Shown here in pieces: positions 39,951-49,012 of a stretch of 64,000 bases of DNA. The notes beneath the pieces were generated by a model that saw nothing but the letters and a program-made list of their open reading frames with translations, had not been told where the DNA came from and ran no database searches. Origin of the DNA: Reyranella sp. GTDB taxonomy: Bacteria > Pseudomonadota > Alphaproteobacteria > Reyranellales > Reyranellaceae. The translations under genes and the position numbers were made by a program. Each line of letters opens with the position of its first letter. Position 1 is the stretch's first letter. The stretch spans positions 32,001 to 96,000 of the forward strand of contig NZ_SCVC01000043.1 in assembly GCF_004297405.1 (NCBI RefSeq), written 5' to 3'.

Positions 39951-41354
39951 CTAGGCCTTCGCCACGTAGGGATGCACCATCTTCGACGGATCGACGACGC
40001 GGTCGAACTCGGCCTCGGTCACGAAGCCCAGCTTCAGCGCGGCCTGCTTCAAGGTCAGGTCGTGGTCGGTGGCATAGTGGGCGATCTGCGAGGCCTTGTC
40101 GTAGCCGATCACCGGCGCCAGCGCCGTCACCAGCATCAACGAACGGTCGACATACTCCTTGATCTTCTTGAGGTTGGGCTTAGTGCCCTCGATCAGGTAC
40201 TTGCGGAAGTTGTCGCAGCCGTCGGTCATCAGGGTGATCGAATGGGCGATGTTGTAGATCATCAGCGGCTTGTAGACGTTCATCTCGAGGTAGCCGCCGG
40301 CGCCGCCGAAGCCCACCGCCACGTCGTTGGCCATCACCTGGACGGCAATCATGGTGAGCGCCTCGGCCTGGGTCGGATTGACCTTGCCCGGCATGATCGA
40401 CGAGCCGGGCTCGTTCTCGGGGATCTCGAGCTCGGCAAAACCGGCACGCGGGCCGCAGGACATCAGCCGGATATCGTTGGCGATCTTGTAGAGCGAGACC
40501 GCGAGCGTGCGAAACGAGCCCGAAAGTTGCACCAGCGCATCGTGCGCGCCCTGGACGGTGAACTTGTTGGGTGCGCTGACGAAGGGCAGCCCGGTAAGCT
40601 TGGCGATCTCTGCGGCACCCGCCTCGGCGAAGCCGGGGGCCGCATTGATGCCGGTGCCGACCGCCGTGCCGCCCAACGCCAGATGATAGACGTCCTTCAG
40701 CGCATCCTGGATGCGCCCGACATTGTCCGACAGCATGCCGGCATAGCCTGACCACTCCTGCCCCAAGGTGATGGGCGTCGCGTCCTGCATATGGGTGCGG
40801 CCGATCTTGACGATGCCGTCCCATTCCTTTGCCTTGGCGGCGATCGCGTCGTGCATCGCCTTGACCGCGGGCAGCAGCCGCTCCGCCGTGTTCACGGCGG
40901 CGGCGATGTACATGACCGAGGGGAACGTGTCGTTCGAGGATTGCGACATGTTCACGTGATCGTTGGGATGGACCGGCTTCTTGGAGCCGAGCGGCGTCCC
41001 GGCAAGCTCGCAGCAGCGATTCGAGATCACCTCGTTCACGTTCATGTTGAACTGCGTGCCGCTGCCGGTCATCCAGACATGCAGGGGGAACATGTCGTGA
41101 TGTTGACCCGCCAGGATCTCGTCGCAGGCCTGCAGGATCAATTTGTGCGCCGTAGCGTCCAGCCGTCCGTCGGCATGGTTGGCGATGGCGCAGGCCTTCT
41201 TGAGCGTCGCGTAGGCCGTGATCATCTCACGCGGCATCAGATCTCGACCGATGCTGAAATGCTCCAGCGAGCGTTGGGTCTGCGCGCCCCAGAGCTTGTC
41301 GGCTGGAACACTCACCTCGCCCAGGCTGTCGGTTTCCTTGCGAACATCAGCCAT
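39951..41354 (-). CDS. fumC: Fumarate hydratase class II
   Basis: A 467-residue enzyme converting fumarate to malate in the TCA cycle. The superfamily signature GSSIMPGKVNPTQ (about 318-330) is present with its catalytic serine loop, as are MTGSGTQFNMNVNEVISNR and HPNDHVNMSQSSNDTFPS. The length matches the family. It is convergent with the ThrE-like gene. A separate fumA-type gene is not seen in the window. Confidence 0.97.
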   Translation of the reverse strand: MADVRKETDSLGEVSVPADKLWGAQTQRSLEHFSIGRDLMPREMITAYATLKKACAIANHADGRLDATAHKLILQACDEILAGQHHDMFPLHVWMTGSGTQFNMNVNEVISNRCCELAGTPLGSKKPVHPNDHVNMSQSSNDTFPSVMYIAAAVNTAERLLPAVKAMHDAIAAKAKEWDGIVKIGRTHMQDATPITLGQEWSGYAGMLSDNVGRIQDALKDVYHLALGGTAVGTGINAAPGFAEAGAAEIAKLTGLPFVSAPNKFTVQGAHDALVQLSGSFRTLAVSLYKIANDIRLMSCGPRAGFAELEIPENEPGSSIMPGKVNPTQAEALTMIAVQVMANDVAVGFGGAGGYLEMNVYKPLMIYNIAHSITLMTDGCDNFRKYLIEGTKPNLKKIKEYVDRSLMLVTALAPVIGYDKASQIAHYATDHDLTLKQAALKLGFVTEAEFDRVVDPSKMVHPYVAKA

Positions 41355-41409
41355 CCGGGCACCTCCTGATTGGACGAGGCAACACTAGCATAGCCCACGC
41401 GGATGAAAG

Positions 41410-41853
41410 CTAATCGTGCGCCCCTTTGCGCCGTAGGGACTTGATCGTGCCATGCCGCTTCTTGTCATCGACACGCCGGCGCTTGCTGGCCTTGGTCGGC
41501 TTGGTCTTCTTGCGCGGGATTGGCGGACGAGCGGCCTCTTTGATCAGCTCGATCAGGCGGGCGAGCGCCTCCTCGCGATTGCGGAGCTGACTACGCTGGC
41601 CCTGCGCCACCAGGACCAGCACCCCCTCCCGCGTCAGCCGCCGCCCCGCCAATCGCTCGAGCCGCTGCCGCACGGCTTCGGGTAGCGAGGGTGAGTGCCG
41701 CACGTCGAAGCGTAGCTGCACGGCTGTCGAGGTCGTGTTCACGTGCTGGCCGCCCGGCCCGGCAGCGCGCACGAAGCTTTCCTGGATTTCGGACGGATCG
41801 ATGCTGAGGCCGCCGGTGATCCGCAGCGGCGCGGTCCCGGCGGCGACGGTCAT
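41410..41853 (-). CDS. arfB: Alternative ribosome-rescue factor B (peptidyl-tRNA hydrolase)
   Basis: A 147-residue release-factor-like protein with the catalytic GGQ in AAGPGGQHVNTTSTAVQL (about 32-49) and a basic C-terminal tail (KKTKPTKASKRRRVDDKKRH) that enters the ribosome's mRNA channel. It frees ribosomes stalled without a stop codon. The start overlaps the stop of the ankyrin-repeat gene as ATGA. Confidence 0.95.
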   Translation of the reverse strand: MTVAAGTAPLRITGGLSIDPSEIQESFVRAAGPGGQHVNTTSTAVQLRFDVRHSPSLPEAVRQRLERLAGRRLTREGVLVLVAQGQRSQLRNREEALARLIELIKEAARPPIPRKKTKPTKASKRRRVDDKKRHGTIKSLRRKGAHD

Positions 41854-42416
41854 TCCTTGCCGCCGGCGCGGCGCAGCATGGCATCGACAGCGCCGCGATT
41901 GTTCTGTTTGGCGTAGCCCAGGGCGGAGCGGCCAGTGAAGTCACGCATGTTGGGATCGGCCTTCTTGTCGAGCAGCAGCTTGACTATATCGGCATAGCCA
42001 CGCCCCGAGGCGATCATCAGCGCCGTCTGTCCCTGGCGATTCTGCGGGCGTGTGCTGGCGTTCCGCCGCAGCAGGATCTCGACGATGTCGACGTCGTTCT
42101 TCTCGGTCGCTCGCATCAAGGCCGTGTAGTTTTCGCGATCGATGCTATCGACGATCGCTCCACCCTTCAGCAGGGTTTCGACGACGGGGATGGAGCCAGA
42201 CTGCACGGCCACGATCAGCAGCGGCGTGCCGTTATTGGCCGTTTGATTCGGATTCTCATTCTTGAGCAGCGCTTGGCGCACCTTTTCTTCGTCACCCTCG
42301 AGCACGGCCTTCACGATCGGTTTCGGGGCGAAGATGTCCGTTTGCGCGAAAACGGTGCCGGCGGGCAAAGCCGCGAGCGATGCAACGAAACCACAAACGA
42401 ACGCACGGCGAATCAT
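41850..42416 (-). CDS. Exported ankyrin-repeat protein
   Basis: A 188-residue protein with a signal peptide (MIRRAFVCGFVASLAALPAG, cleavage after VFA about 25) followed by ankyrin-type repeats: NNGTPLLIVAVQSGSIPVVE, RENYTALMRATEKNDVDIVE, RQGQTALMIASGRGYADIVK and FTGRSALGYAKQNNRGAVD. Ankyrin domains bind other proteins; the partner is likely periplasmic. The ATG has GGGAGG upstream. It lies 13 bases after gshB. Confidence 0.87.
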   Translation of the reverse strand: MIRRAFVCGFVASLAALPAGTVFAQTDIFAPKPIVKAVLEGDEEKVRQALLKNENPNQTANNGTPLLIVAVQSGSIPVVETLLKGGAIVDSIDRENYTALMRATEKNDVDIVEILLRRNASTRPQNRQGQTALMIASGRGYADIVKLLLDKKADPNMRDFTGRSALGYAKQNNRGAVDAMLRRAGGKE

Positions 42417-42429
42417 CACTTCCTCCCGA

Positions 42430-43386
42430 CTATGGCTGGCGTGTTTCCTGGTAGCGGACTTCGATACGGTCCCAGATTTGTGCCTCCAGCGAGACGCCAT
42501 CGAAACGATTGATCTGCTGAAGGCCAGTCGGCGACGTGACATTGATCTCGGTAAGGTAGTCGCCAATGACGTCTATGCCGACGAAGATCAGCCCACGCCT
42601 CGCGAGTTCCGGCCCAATCGTCTCGCAAAGCTCGATGTCGCGCTTGGTGAGCGATGCCTTCACCGCCTTGCCACCGACATGCATGTTGGAGCGTGCCTCG
42701 CCGGCCGCCGGCACGCGATCGATGGCGCCGACCGCCTTGCCGTCGATCAGGATGATCCGCTTGTCGCCCTTGCGCACCTCCGGCAGGTAGCGCTGGGCAA
42801 TCACCGGCTCGCGGCTCTTCTGCGAGAACATCTCGAGCAGGGACGCAAAATTCTCGTCATCGGGCCGGACACGAAAAACGCCGGCGCCGCCGTTGCCGAA
42901 CAGTGGCTTCAGGATGATGTCCTTGTGCTCGTCGCGGAACTCGCGAATGGCGCGCACGTCGGAGGTGATCAGCGTCGGCGGCATCACGCCGTCGAAATGC
43001 GTGACGTAGAGCTTTTCCGGTGCATTGCGAACGCTCGCCGGATCGTTCACCACCAGGGTCTTGGGATGCACATGCTCCAGGAGATGCGTTGTCGTGATGT
43101 AGGACATGTCAAACGGCGGGTCCTGGCGCAGCAGCACGACATCGACCTTGGAAAGGTCGAGCATCTCAGGCGCGCCCAGAGTGAAGTGATTGCCCTTCTC
43201 GCGCCGGAGCTTCATCGGCTGGGCGCGCGCCATCACCTTGCGATCGCGGAAGATCAGGTCTGGCGGCGTATAGTGCCAAACCTCGTAGCCGCGGCGTTCC
43301 GCCTCCAGCCCCAACACGAAGGTCGAGTCGCCGTCGATGTCGATCGTCGACACATGGTCCATCTGGATGGCGACCTTGAGCTTCAT
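42430..43386 (-). CDS. gshB: Glutathione synthetase
   Basis: A 318-residue ATP-grasp enzyme joining gamma-glutamylcysteine and glycine. Characteristic parts are KVAIQMDHVSTIDIDGDSTF at the N terminus, VLLRQDPPFDMSYITTTHLL (about 85-104), NDPASVRNAPEKL and LFGNGGAGVFRV in the ATP-grasp loop, and GIDVIGDYLTEINVTSPTGL near the C terminus. The length and motifs are normal for bacterial GshB. It lies downstream of rsmI, yraN and the SirB1-like gene, an order common in alphaproteobacteria. Confidence 0.96.
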   Translation of the reverse strand: MKLKVAIQMDHVSTIDIDGDSTFVLGLEAERRGYEVWHYTPPDLIFRDRKVMARAQPMKLRREKGNHFTLGAPEMLDLSKVDVVLLRQDPPFDMSYITTTHLLEHVHPKTLVVNDPASVRNAPEKLYVTHFDGVMPPTLITSDVRAIREFRDEHKDIILKPLFGNGGAGVFRVRPDDENFASLLEMFSQKSREPVIAQRYLPEVRKGDKRIILIDGKAVGAIDRVPAAGEARSNMHVGGKAVKASLTKRDIELCETIGPELARRGLIFVGIDVIGDYLTEINVTSPTGLQQINRFDGVSLEAQIWDRIEVRYQETRQP

Positions 43387-43449
43387 GAGATTTCCTTGCG
43401 CAATCGATAAGGAAGATGGGCAGCGATGACGCCGGGAGCGTCGCAGGCT

Positions 43450-44295
43450 TCAGTTAAGGCCGCGACGCAGTTCCTGCAACAGGATCGCGGCGCGGCGGCG
43501 CAATTCGGGATCGCCTGTCCCCTCCCCGAGGCCGAGCAGACGCTCATAGGCGGCAATGGCGGCTCGGCGTTTGTCGAGGCGGGCGTTGAGTTGGCCAGCC
43601 TCGAACAGCAGGTCGGCACGGTCCGGCGCGATCGCCAGCATGCGGTCGAGCGAACGCGCCGCCTGCGCCCAGTCTTCGCGCTTGGCCAACCGTAGCCGTA
43701 CATTGTTCTCCAGACGCAGCAGCACGTCGCGATCAGACACAGGATCGAAATGGCTGGGTTGCAGCTCGGCATCGGGTCCCAGCACCTGCTGCAGCAAGGC
43801 GCGCAGCTCCGTTGCATCGCGCACACTGCCTTCATGGAAGGGATCGATGACGTGCCGCGCGCCGTCGATGCCGATGCGGATCAGGAAATGGCCTGGGAAA
43901 GCCAAGCCTTCGGCCTGCCACGCCTGAGCGCGCGCGACGTGCAAGTAAAGGATCGACAGCGCCACCGGCAGGCCCTTGCGCCGCTCGATGACCCGCACGA
44001 GGTCGGCATTCTGCAGATCGTCGTAGGTTTCGCTGTCGCCACGATAGGCATAGGCGCGTGCGATTACCTCAGCCAGCATCTCGGGCGCCGGGCCGCGCCG
44101 GCGTACCAGGTCGGCGACGGCGTCGGCCATCGACGCGACATGCTGGCGGAACGGCACGAGATCGAGGCTCTCCGCCGCATGCAGCGTGCTGAGCGCAAAG
44201 CCCGCCTCCAGCAAGTCCAGCCGATCCCCATCGCCGGCACAGAGATCGCGCAACCGCGACAGGCCTTGCTGGCTATGGTGCTCGGTGTCCGACAC
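43450..44295 (-). CDS. SirB1/transglutaminase-like family protein with TPR segment
   Basis: A 281-residue protein. The first part (ALSTLHAAESLDLVPFRQHV, YDDLQNADLVRVIERRKGLP, GFPGHFLIRI as AFPGHFLIRI) fits the SirB1 family, whose fold resembles transglutaminases, but its enzymatic role is unsettled. The C-terminal third (RLAKREDWAQAARSLDRMLA, ERLLGLGEGTGDPELRRRAA) is TPR-like. It stands between yraN and gshB on the same strand and probably takes part in the same conserved operon. Confidence 0.83.
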   Translation of the reverse strand: MSDTEHHSQQGLSRLRDLCAGDGDRLDLLEAGFALSTLHAAESLDLVPFRQHVASMADAVADLVRRRGPAPEMLAEVIARAYAYRGDSETYDDLQNADLVRVIERRKGLPVALSILYLHVARAQAWQAEGLAFPGHFLIRIGIDGARHVIDPFHEGSVRDATELRALLQQVLGPDAELQPSHFDPVSDRDVLLRLENNVRLRLAKREDWAQAARSLDRMLAIAPDRADLLFEAGQLNARLDKRRAAIAAYERLLGLGEGTGDPELRRRAAILLQELRRGLN

Positions 44296-44298
44296 ATC

Positions 44299-44664
44299 TC
44301 ACTCCGGCGGTTGCCAGACATCGGGCAAGTGTCGCGGCCAGAAGCCCCCCACCAGCACCGCATCGAATCGCACCGCACAGACGGCATAGCGCGGATGCTC
44401 TGCGAGGAACAGGCTGGCGGAACGCGCCACCCGGCCGAACTGCCGCTGCCCCAACGCGTCGGCGGCCGCCGTCACCTGTCGCCGTGCCTTCACCTCGACG
44501 AAGGCCAGCACGTTGCCGCGCCGCGCCACGATGTCGATCTCACCCAGCCGCGTTTTGTAGCGTCGTGCCAGGATCGTGTAGCCCGCGATCCGAAGCCGCC
44601 ACACCGCGCGCCATTCCGCGGCATGGCCCAGCCGATGGGCCCGCTGGCGCGCCTCCACAGTCAT
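44299..44664 (-). CDS. yraN: YraN/UPF0102 family nuclease-like protein
   Basis: A 121-residue protein with the Holliday-junction-resolvase-like nuclease core: RLGHAAEWRAVWRLRIAGYT, then GEIDIVARRGNVLAFVEVKA (about 40-59), which has the acidic and Lys residues of the PD-(D/E)XK fold. The family is conserved next to rsmI. The biological role is not settled. An in-frame start at 44685 would overlap rsmI by eleven bases; ATG at 44664 is preferred. Confidence 0.88.
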   Translation of the reverse strand: MTVEARQRAHRLGHAAEWRAVWRLRIAGYTILARRYKTRLGEIDIVARRGNVLAFVEVKARRQVTAAADALGQRQFGRVARSASLFLAEHPRYAVCAVRFDAVLVGGFWPRHLPDVWQPPE

Positions 44665-44674
44665 ACGACAACAC

Positions 44675-45574
44675 TCATGCGGCACCCCGCTTCAGTTCCA
44701 GCGCCCGGGCATAGACGTCTCGGCGTTTGAGTCCGTAACGCGCCGCCACTTCGGCCGCGGCATCCTTTACTGAAGCCCCTTCCATCGCCGTGCGCAATGC
44801 AGCGTCGATCGTTTCACCACTCTGTGTCGTCTCTTCGGAAGGCGGGCCGATCACGATCACGATCTCGCCTCTCACATCGGGATGGCGGGCATAGTAGGCT
44901 GCCAACTCGTGCAACGAGGCGCGACGCACTTCCTCGAACAGTTTCGTGAGTTCGCGTGCCACGGCAGCCGGACGGTCACCCAGCAGTTCGGCGAGATCCT
45001 GCAGCGACTCCGCGAGCCGATGCGGCGCCTCGAAGAAGACCAGGGTCGACGGCACCGAGCCTGCCTCGCCGATCGCCCGGCGGCGCTCGGTCGATTTGGC
45101 CGGCAGGAAACCCGCGAAAAAGAAGCGATCCGTCGGCAGACCGGAGAGCGCCAGCGCCATAGGCACGGCCGAAGCGCCCGGCGCCGAACTCACCTTGTGT
45201 CCGGCCGCCAGCGCGGCACGGACCAGCCGGTAGCCAGGATCGGAAATCAAAGGCATGCCGGCATCTGAGACCAGCGCCACCCGCTTGCCGGCGGCCAGCG
45301 CGCGCACGATGCGCGGTTCGGCGGCGTCCTGCGTCGCGTCGCTGTAGGCCACGGTCGGACCGGCGATGCCATAATGACTGGCGAGCTTGGCGAACACTCG
45401 TGTATCCTCGCAGGCGATCAGGTCGGCTGCGCGCAGAACGTCGAGTGCACGCAGCGTGATGTCGCCCATGTTGCCAATCGGTGTGGCAACAATGTGCAAC
45501 CCCGCCTCCAGCGGCGGTTTACGTGGGGCCTGCCCCCCGGTAGCTTGGCCATCAGCTTGCACTTGTTCGCTCAC
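44675..45574 (-). CDS. rsmI: 16S rRNA (cytidine-1402 2'-O) methyltransferase
   Basis: A 299-residue SAM-dependent tetrapyrrole-methylase-fold enzyme that 2'-O-methylates C1402 in the decoding centre. Motifs are HIVATPIGNMGDITLRALDV, DLIACEDTRVFAKL, VALVSDAGMPLISDPGYRLV and ALSGLPTDRFFFAGFLP. GTG at 45574 is the likely start; the open frame extends into the divergent lipoprotein gene. It diverges from the LppC-like gene across about 50 bases, an arrangement usual for these two genes. Confidence 0.93.
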   Translation of the reverse strand: MSEQVQADGQATGGQAPRKPPLEAGLHIVATPIGNMGDITLRALDVLRAADLIACEDTRVFAKLASHYGIAGPTVAYSDATQDAAEPRIVRALAAGKRVALVSDAGMPLISDPGYRLVRAALAAGHKVSSAPGASAVPMALALSGLPTDRFFFAGFLPAKSTERRRAIGEAGSVPSTLVFFEAPHRLAESLQDLAELLGDRPAAVARELTKLFEEVRRASLHELAAYYARHPDVRGEIVIVIGPPSEETTQSGETIDAALRTAMEGASVKDAAAEVAARYGLKRRDVYARALELKRGAA

Positions 45575-45623
45575 GTCGTCCGTTCTCAATCTTTCTGCAG
45601 CCGTTAGCCGGAGTTTCGCACCG

Positions 45624-46796
45624 ATGATGCGCAGGTCTCTCATCGCGCTCGCCACCTCTGCCCTTTTGTTGGGCGCCTGCGGTGGGTCGCCCAAGACTAG
45701 CACGCCTGCTTCGCTGACCACGACTGCGCCGCAGGCCGGTTCGACCACGACAGCGTCCGGCAAGGCACGCATCGCCCTCCTGTTGCCGCTCAGCGGCCGC
45801 GCCGCGCCCATCGGCCAGCAAATGCAGCAAGCTGCCGAGATGGCGCTGTTCGATACCGGCGCCAAGGATCTGGCGCTTTCCGCTTATGACAGCGGTGATA
45901 GCGCCGACACGGCCGTCGAGGCCTATCGCAAGGCGCGCACCGACGGTGCGGCCCTGGTGCTTGGACCGCTCTACGGCACTTCGGCGACCGCCTTGGTACC
46001 ACTGGTCAGCCAGGGCGGCGCCAATGTCATTTCTTTCTCCAACGACGAGCAGGTGGCGCAGCGCGGCGTCTGGATCATGGGTATCGCCGCGCCGCCGCAG
46101 GTCCGCCGCGTCGTCGACAGGGCGATCGAGTCAGGCATCCGCCGCTTCGCCACCTTTGCACCGCAGACCTCCTACGGTGAACAGATGGCGCGCACCCTGG
46201 AGAGCCACGTCGCAGTGCGCGGTGGCTCGGTGGTGGGCGTCGAGTTCTTCGATGCCAACGCCACCGATCTTGCCACGCCGGCGCGCCGCCTCGCCGAGGA
46301 GACCAAGGGCGAAGGCAAGCTCGCCATCCTGGTGCCGGTGGCGCCGCCGCGGGTGTCCGCCGTGCTGGCAGCCCTTACCACGGCGGGGATCGACGGCCGC
46401 GCCGTGCAGTTCATCGGCACCGGCGTGTGGGATACGCCGAGCATCGGCAACGAAACCATGCTGCGGGGCGCCTGGTATGCCGCTCCCGATCCGGCGCGAC
46501 GCGCCGATTTCGAGCGCAAGTTCGCCTCGACCTACGGCCGTCCGCCGCATCGCCTCGCCACGCTCGCCTATGATGGCGTGGCGCTGGCCGGACATCTGGC
46601 GCGCCTGAAGCCCGGTGGCGACTTCTCAGCCGACGCGATCACCAGCCCCAGCGGCTGGTCAGGCGTCGACGGCATCTTCCGTTTCTTCCCCGACGGCCGT
46701 TCCGAGCGCGCGCTGGCGGTGATCGAAATCCAGGGCGACCGCGGCGTGGTCGTGAGCCCCGCGCCCACGAGCTTCGCGGGTCGGCCGACCAACTGA
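45624..46796 (+). CDS. Penicillin-binding-protein activator, LppC-like lipoprotein
   Basis: A 390-residue lipoprotein. The lipobox LLGAC (Cys 19) is followed by a flexible Thr/Ser/Ala stretch, then a Leu/Ile/Val-binding-type fold (RIALLLPLSGRAAPIGQQMQ, ALVLGPLYGTSATALVPLVS, RRFATFAPQTSYGEQMART). In enterobacteria the homologue LpoA activates PBP1A from the outer membrane; here that role is inferred. It diverges from rsmI. Confidence 0.87.
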   Translation: MMRRSLIALATSALLLGACGGSPKTSTPASLTTTAPQAGSTTTASGKARIALLLPLSGRAAPIGQQMQQAAEMALFDTGAKDLALSAYDSGDSADTAVEAYRKARTDGAALVLGPLYGTSATALVPLVSQGGANVISFSNDEQVAQRGVWIMGIAAPPQVRRVVDRAIESGIRRFATFAPQTSYGEQMARTLESHVAVRGGSVVGVEFFDANATDLATPARRLAEETKGEGKLAILVPVAPPRVSAVLAALTTAGIDGRAVQFIGTGVWDTPSIGNETMLRGAWYAAPDPARRADFERKFASTYGRPPHRLATLAYDGVALAGHLARLKPGGDFSADAITSPSGWSGVDGIFRFFPDGRSERALAVIEIQGDRGVVVSPAPTSFAGRPTN

Positions 46797-46812
46797 CGAT
46801 TGCGAACCGACA

Positions 46813-47535
46813 ATGCCCGTCCTTCCCCGTGCGATCCTGTTCGACCTCGACGACACGCTGATCCGCGCCTACGCCCAGCCCGAGGAAGCCTGGACGCGTT
46901 TGCTCAACGTTTTCGCCGCGCATCTCGACGCCCACGAGCCCGCCGCCATCGAGCGTGTGCGCGCCGCGGTAATGGAGGAAGCACGCGCCTTCTGGAGCGA
47001 CCCTCTCGCGGCCGCAAAATGGCGGCTCGACATTCCCGGCGCCCGCCGCCTCTCGGTGCGTCGCGGTCTTGCCCGGCTGGGCCGGCCCGACGATGCGCTG
47101 GCCGACCGCATCGCCGATTCCTTCACCGAGCTGCGCCGCCAGGAATACCGGCTCTATCCCGACGCCCATGCCACGGTCGACGCGCTGCGAGATGCCGGCG
47201 TTCGGCTGGCGCTGGTGACCAACGGCGCCGGCGTGACGCAGCGTGCCAAGATCGAGCGCTTCGAGCTGGCGCATCGTTTCCACCACATCCAGATCGAGGG
47301 CGAGTTCGGCCAGGGCAAACCCGAGCTGGCCGTCTATCGCCACGCGCTGGAACGGCTGGGCGTCGACGCTGCCGATGCCTGGATGGTCGGCGACAACTTC
47401 GAATGGGAAGTCGTGGCGCCACAGGCGCTGGGCATGTGCGGTATCTGGTACGACCCGTTCGAGGCGGGCGTGCCCGTGCAAGCAACAGCCAAGCCGACAC
47501 GCATCATCAAGCGCCTGGCCGAGCTGGTCGAATAG
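46813..47535 (+). CDS. HAD-family hydrolase
   Basis: A 240-residue phosphatase-like protein. Motif I ILFDLDDTL (about 8-16) carries the nucleophile Asp and the second Asp; motif II is LALVTNGAGV (about 135), motif III the lysine in QGKPELAVY and motif IV MVGDNFEWEV (about 195). The cap is helical (subfamily IA). Substrates of this group are small phosphates. It follows the LppC-like gene by 16 bases, in the same direction. Confidence 0.9.
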   Translation: MPVLPRAILFDLDDTLIRAYAQPEEAWTRLLNVFAAHLDAHEPAAIERVRAAVMEEARAFWSDPLAAAKWRLDIPGARRLSVRRGLARLGRPDDALADRIADSFTELRRQEYRLYPDAHATVDALRDAGVRLALVTNGAGVTQRAKIERFELAHRFHHIQIEGEFGQGKPELAVYRHALERLGVDAADAWMVGDNFEWEVVAPQALGMCGIWYDPFEAGVPVQATAKPTRIIKRLAELVE

Positions 47536-47548
47536 CGCCTATCCCTCA

Positions 47549-48295
47549 ATGAAGAATATCCTGCTGCTTGCCCGCTCGGCCACGACGGGCGCCGCCTTGC
47601 GCGAGATGGAAGGGCTACGCGACCAGACCGTCTCCTTGCCAGGTGTCGCGCGCGTCCTCTTTGCCTTCGCCGAGGAAGGCACACCCTCCCTGCGATCCGC
47701 GATCGACGAGCTGATGCAGGTGCAGGAGCCTGTGATGATCCTGCCGATCCTCGTCCCGGTCGAGCCGAGCTTCATCACCGGCGTGAAGCGCTCGCTGCAG
47801 CGCTGGCAAGGCGCCGACACACGGCCCTGGCCCGAAATCCGCATCGCTCCCGGGTTCAGCCGGCAGACGATGATGCGTGAGCTGCTCGCGGCAACCGTCG
47901 ACGCTGCGGAGAGAGAAGCAGTGACGATCGAGAAGGTGACGACACCACCGGCACTCGAAGGATCGGTCGTGCCGGCACAGCGCCGCCGTGTGCTCGTCTG
48001 CCAGGGCGGTCCCTGCATTCGCGCCGGGGCGGAGATGATCTGGGGCCACCTGCGCAATGAGCAGAAGCGCCTTTCGCTGCGGACGACCGGCGAGGGCACG
48101 ATGAGCGCCAAGACGAGCTGCCTCGGCCCCTGCTCGCTCGCCCCAGTCCTGCAGGTCTGGCCGGAAGGCACCTTCTATGGCGGCGTCGACGAAGCAGGCG
48201 TCGACCGCATCGTCGAAAGTCATCTGCTGCGGGGCGAGGTAGTCGATGACCTCGCTTATCTGCCCACTGGCACCAAGCAGCGATTGCGCGGCTGA
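47549..48295 (+). CDS. CbiX-like domain fused to a thioredoxin-like 2Fe-2S ferredoxin
   Basis: A 248-residue two-domain protein. Residues about 1-125 resemble CbiX/sirohydrochlorin chelatase (KNILLLARSATTGAALREM, VMILPILVPVEPSFITGVKR), but the usual HGS start motif with the metal-binding His reads RSA. Residues about 148-235 are a thioredoxin-fold ferredoxin with VCQGGPCIR and SCLGPCSLAP, giving four cysteines for a 2Fe-2S cluster. It ends 12 bases from a second ferredoxin gene that converges from the other strand. A role in cobalt/tetrapyrrole chemistry or redox is possible, but chelatase activity is doubtful. Confidence 0.75.
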   Translation: MKNILLLARSATTGAALREMEGLRDQTVSLPGVARVLFAFAEEGTPSLRSAIDELMQVQEPVMILPILVPVEPSFITGVKRSLQRWQGADTRPWPEIRIAPGFSRQTMMRELLAATVDAAEREAVTIEKVTTPPALEGSVVPAQRRRVLVCQGGPCIRAGAEMIWGHLRNEQKRLSLRTTGEGTMSAKTSCLGPCSLAPVLQVWPEGTFYGGVDEAGVDRIVESHLLRGEVVDDLAYLPTGTKQRLRG

Positions 48296-48306
48296 CGGCG
48301 CAACAG

Positions 48307-48693
48307 TTACCCGACCGTTGTCGGCACCTTGCGATCCGACGGCAGCTTCTCGTTGGGCTGCAACATCAGCCGCTCGACCCGATCACCCTTCACGAGATGC
48401 GTTTCCAGCACCTCGTCGATATCCTCCTTGGTCGGCACCGTGTACCAGACGCCTTCGGGATAGATGACCAACGTCGGCCCCAGCTCGCAGCGATCGAGGC
48501 AACCGGCATTGTTGATGCGCACGTTCTTGAGGCCGAGCGCCTTGGCGCGGCTCTTCATATGGTCCCGCAGCGCCTCGCCACCCTTCTCCGCGCAGCAGCC
48601 ACGCGGATGGCCGGCTGGGCGACGATTGGTGCAGCAGAAGACGTGGGCTTCGTAATAAGGCTTGGGATCGGCTGGCTTGTCACGCTGGCTCAT
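48307..48693 (-). CDS. Shethna-type 2Fe-2S ferredoxin
   Basis: A 128-residue thioredoxin-like ferredoxin with HVFCCTNRRPAGHPRGCCAE (about 17-36) and NAGCLDRCELGPTLVIYPEG (about 68-87), the four-cysteine arrangement of this family. It transfers single electrons; the partner is unknown. The ATG at 48693 is chosen over an upstream start that adds 16 basic residues. It is eight bases downstream of the DUF6489-like gene. Confidence 0.9.
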   Translation of the reverse strand: MSQRDKPADPKPYYEAHVFCCTNRRPAGHPRGCCAEKGGEALRDHMKSRAKALGLKNVRINNAGCLDRCELGPTLVIYPEGVWYTVPTKEDIDEVLETHLVKGDRVERLMLQPNEKLPSDRKVPTTVG

Positions 48694-48700
48694 GATCACG

Positions 48701-48967
48701 CTATTCCTTCTTGCCGCCCGTGCCCGTAGCGATATTGGCAAGCTGGCTCCAGAAGGCCTGCTGCATCTGCTGCATCTGGTCGATGCCCTGCATGGAGGCA
48801 GGCAGCCAGGTCTTGAACACCGTCTCCGGATTCATGGCGCCCAGGCTGGAGCGCAGGCGCTCCTCGATCTCGCCCATGATACGATCCTGCATCGGCTTGA
48901 TATCCGGCAGGCCAAAAAAGGCGCGGGCCTCCTCGGGCGTGCAGGTCACTTCGACGTTCACTTTCAT
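48701..48967 (-). CDS. DUF6489-like small protein
   Basis: An 88-residue protein starting MKVNVEVTCTPEEARAFFGL, followed by a long helix with several methionines and glutamines (about 25-75). I recognise this layout as the family annotated DUF6489, common in alphaproteobacteria; function unknown. The ATG has GGAGAG upstream. It diverges from the ammonia-lyase-like gene and precedes the 2Fe-2S ferredoxin gene. Confidence 0.72.
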   Translation of the reverse strand: MKVNVEVTCTPEEARAFFGLPDIKPMQDRIMGEIEERLRSSLGAMNPETVFKTWLPASMQGIDQMQQMQQAFWSQLANIATGTGGKKE

Positions 48968-49012
48968 GGTCTGCTCTCCGTTTCCACGACCATAGCATGC
49001 TATGACCCCGAC

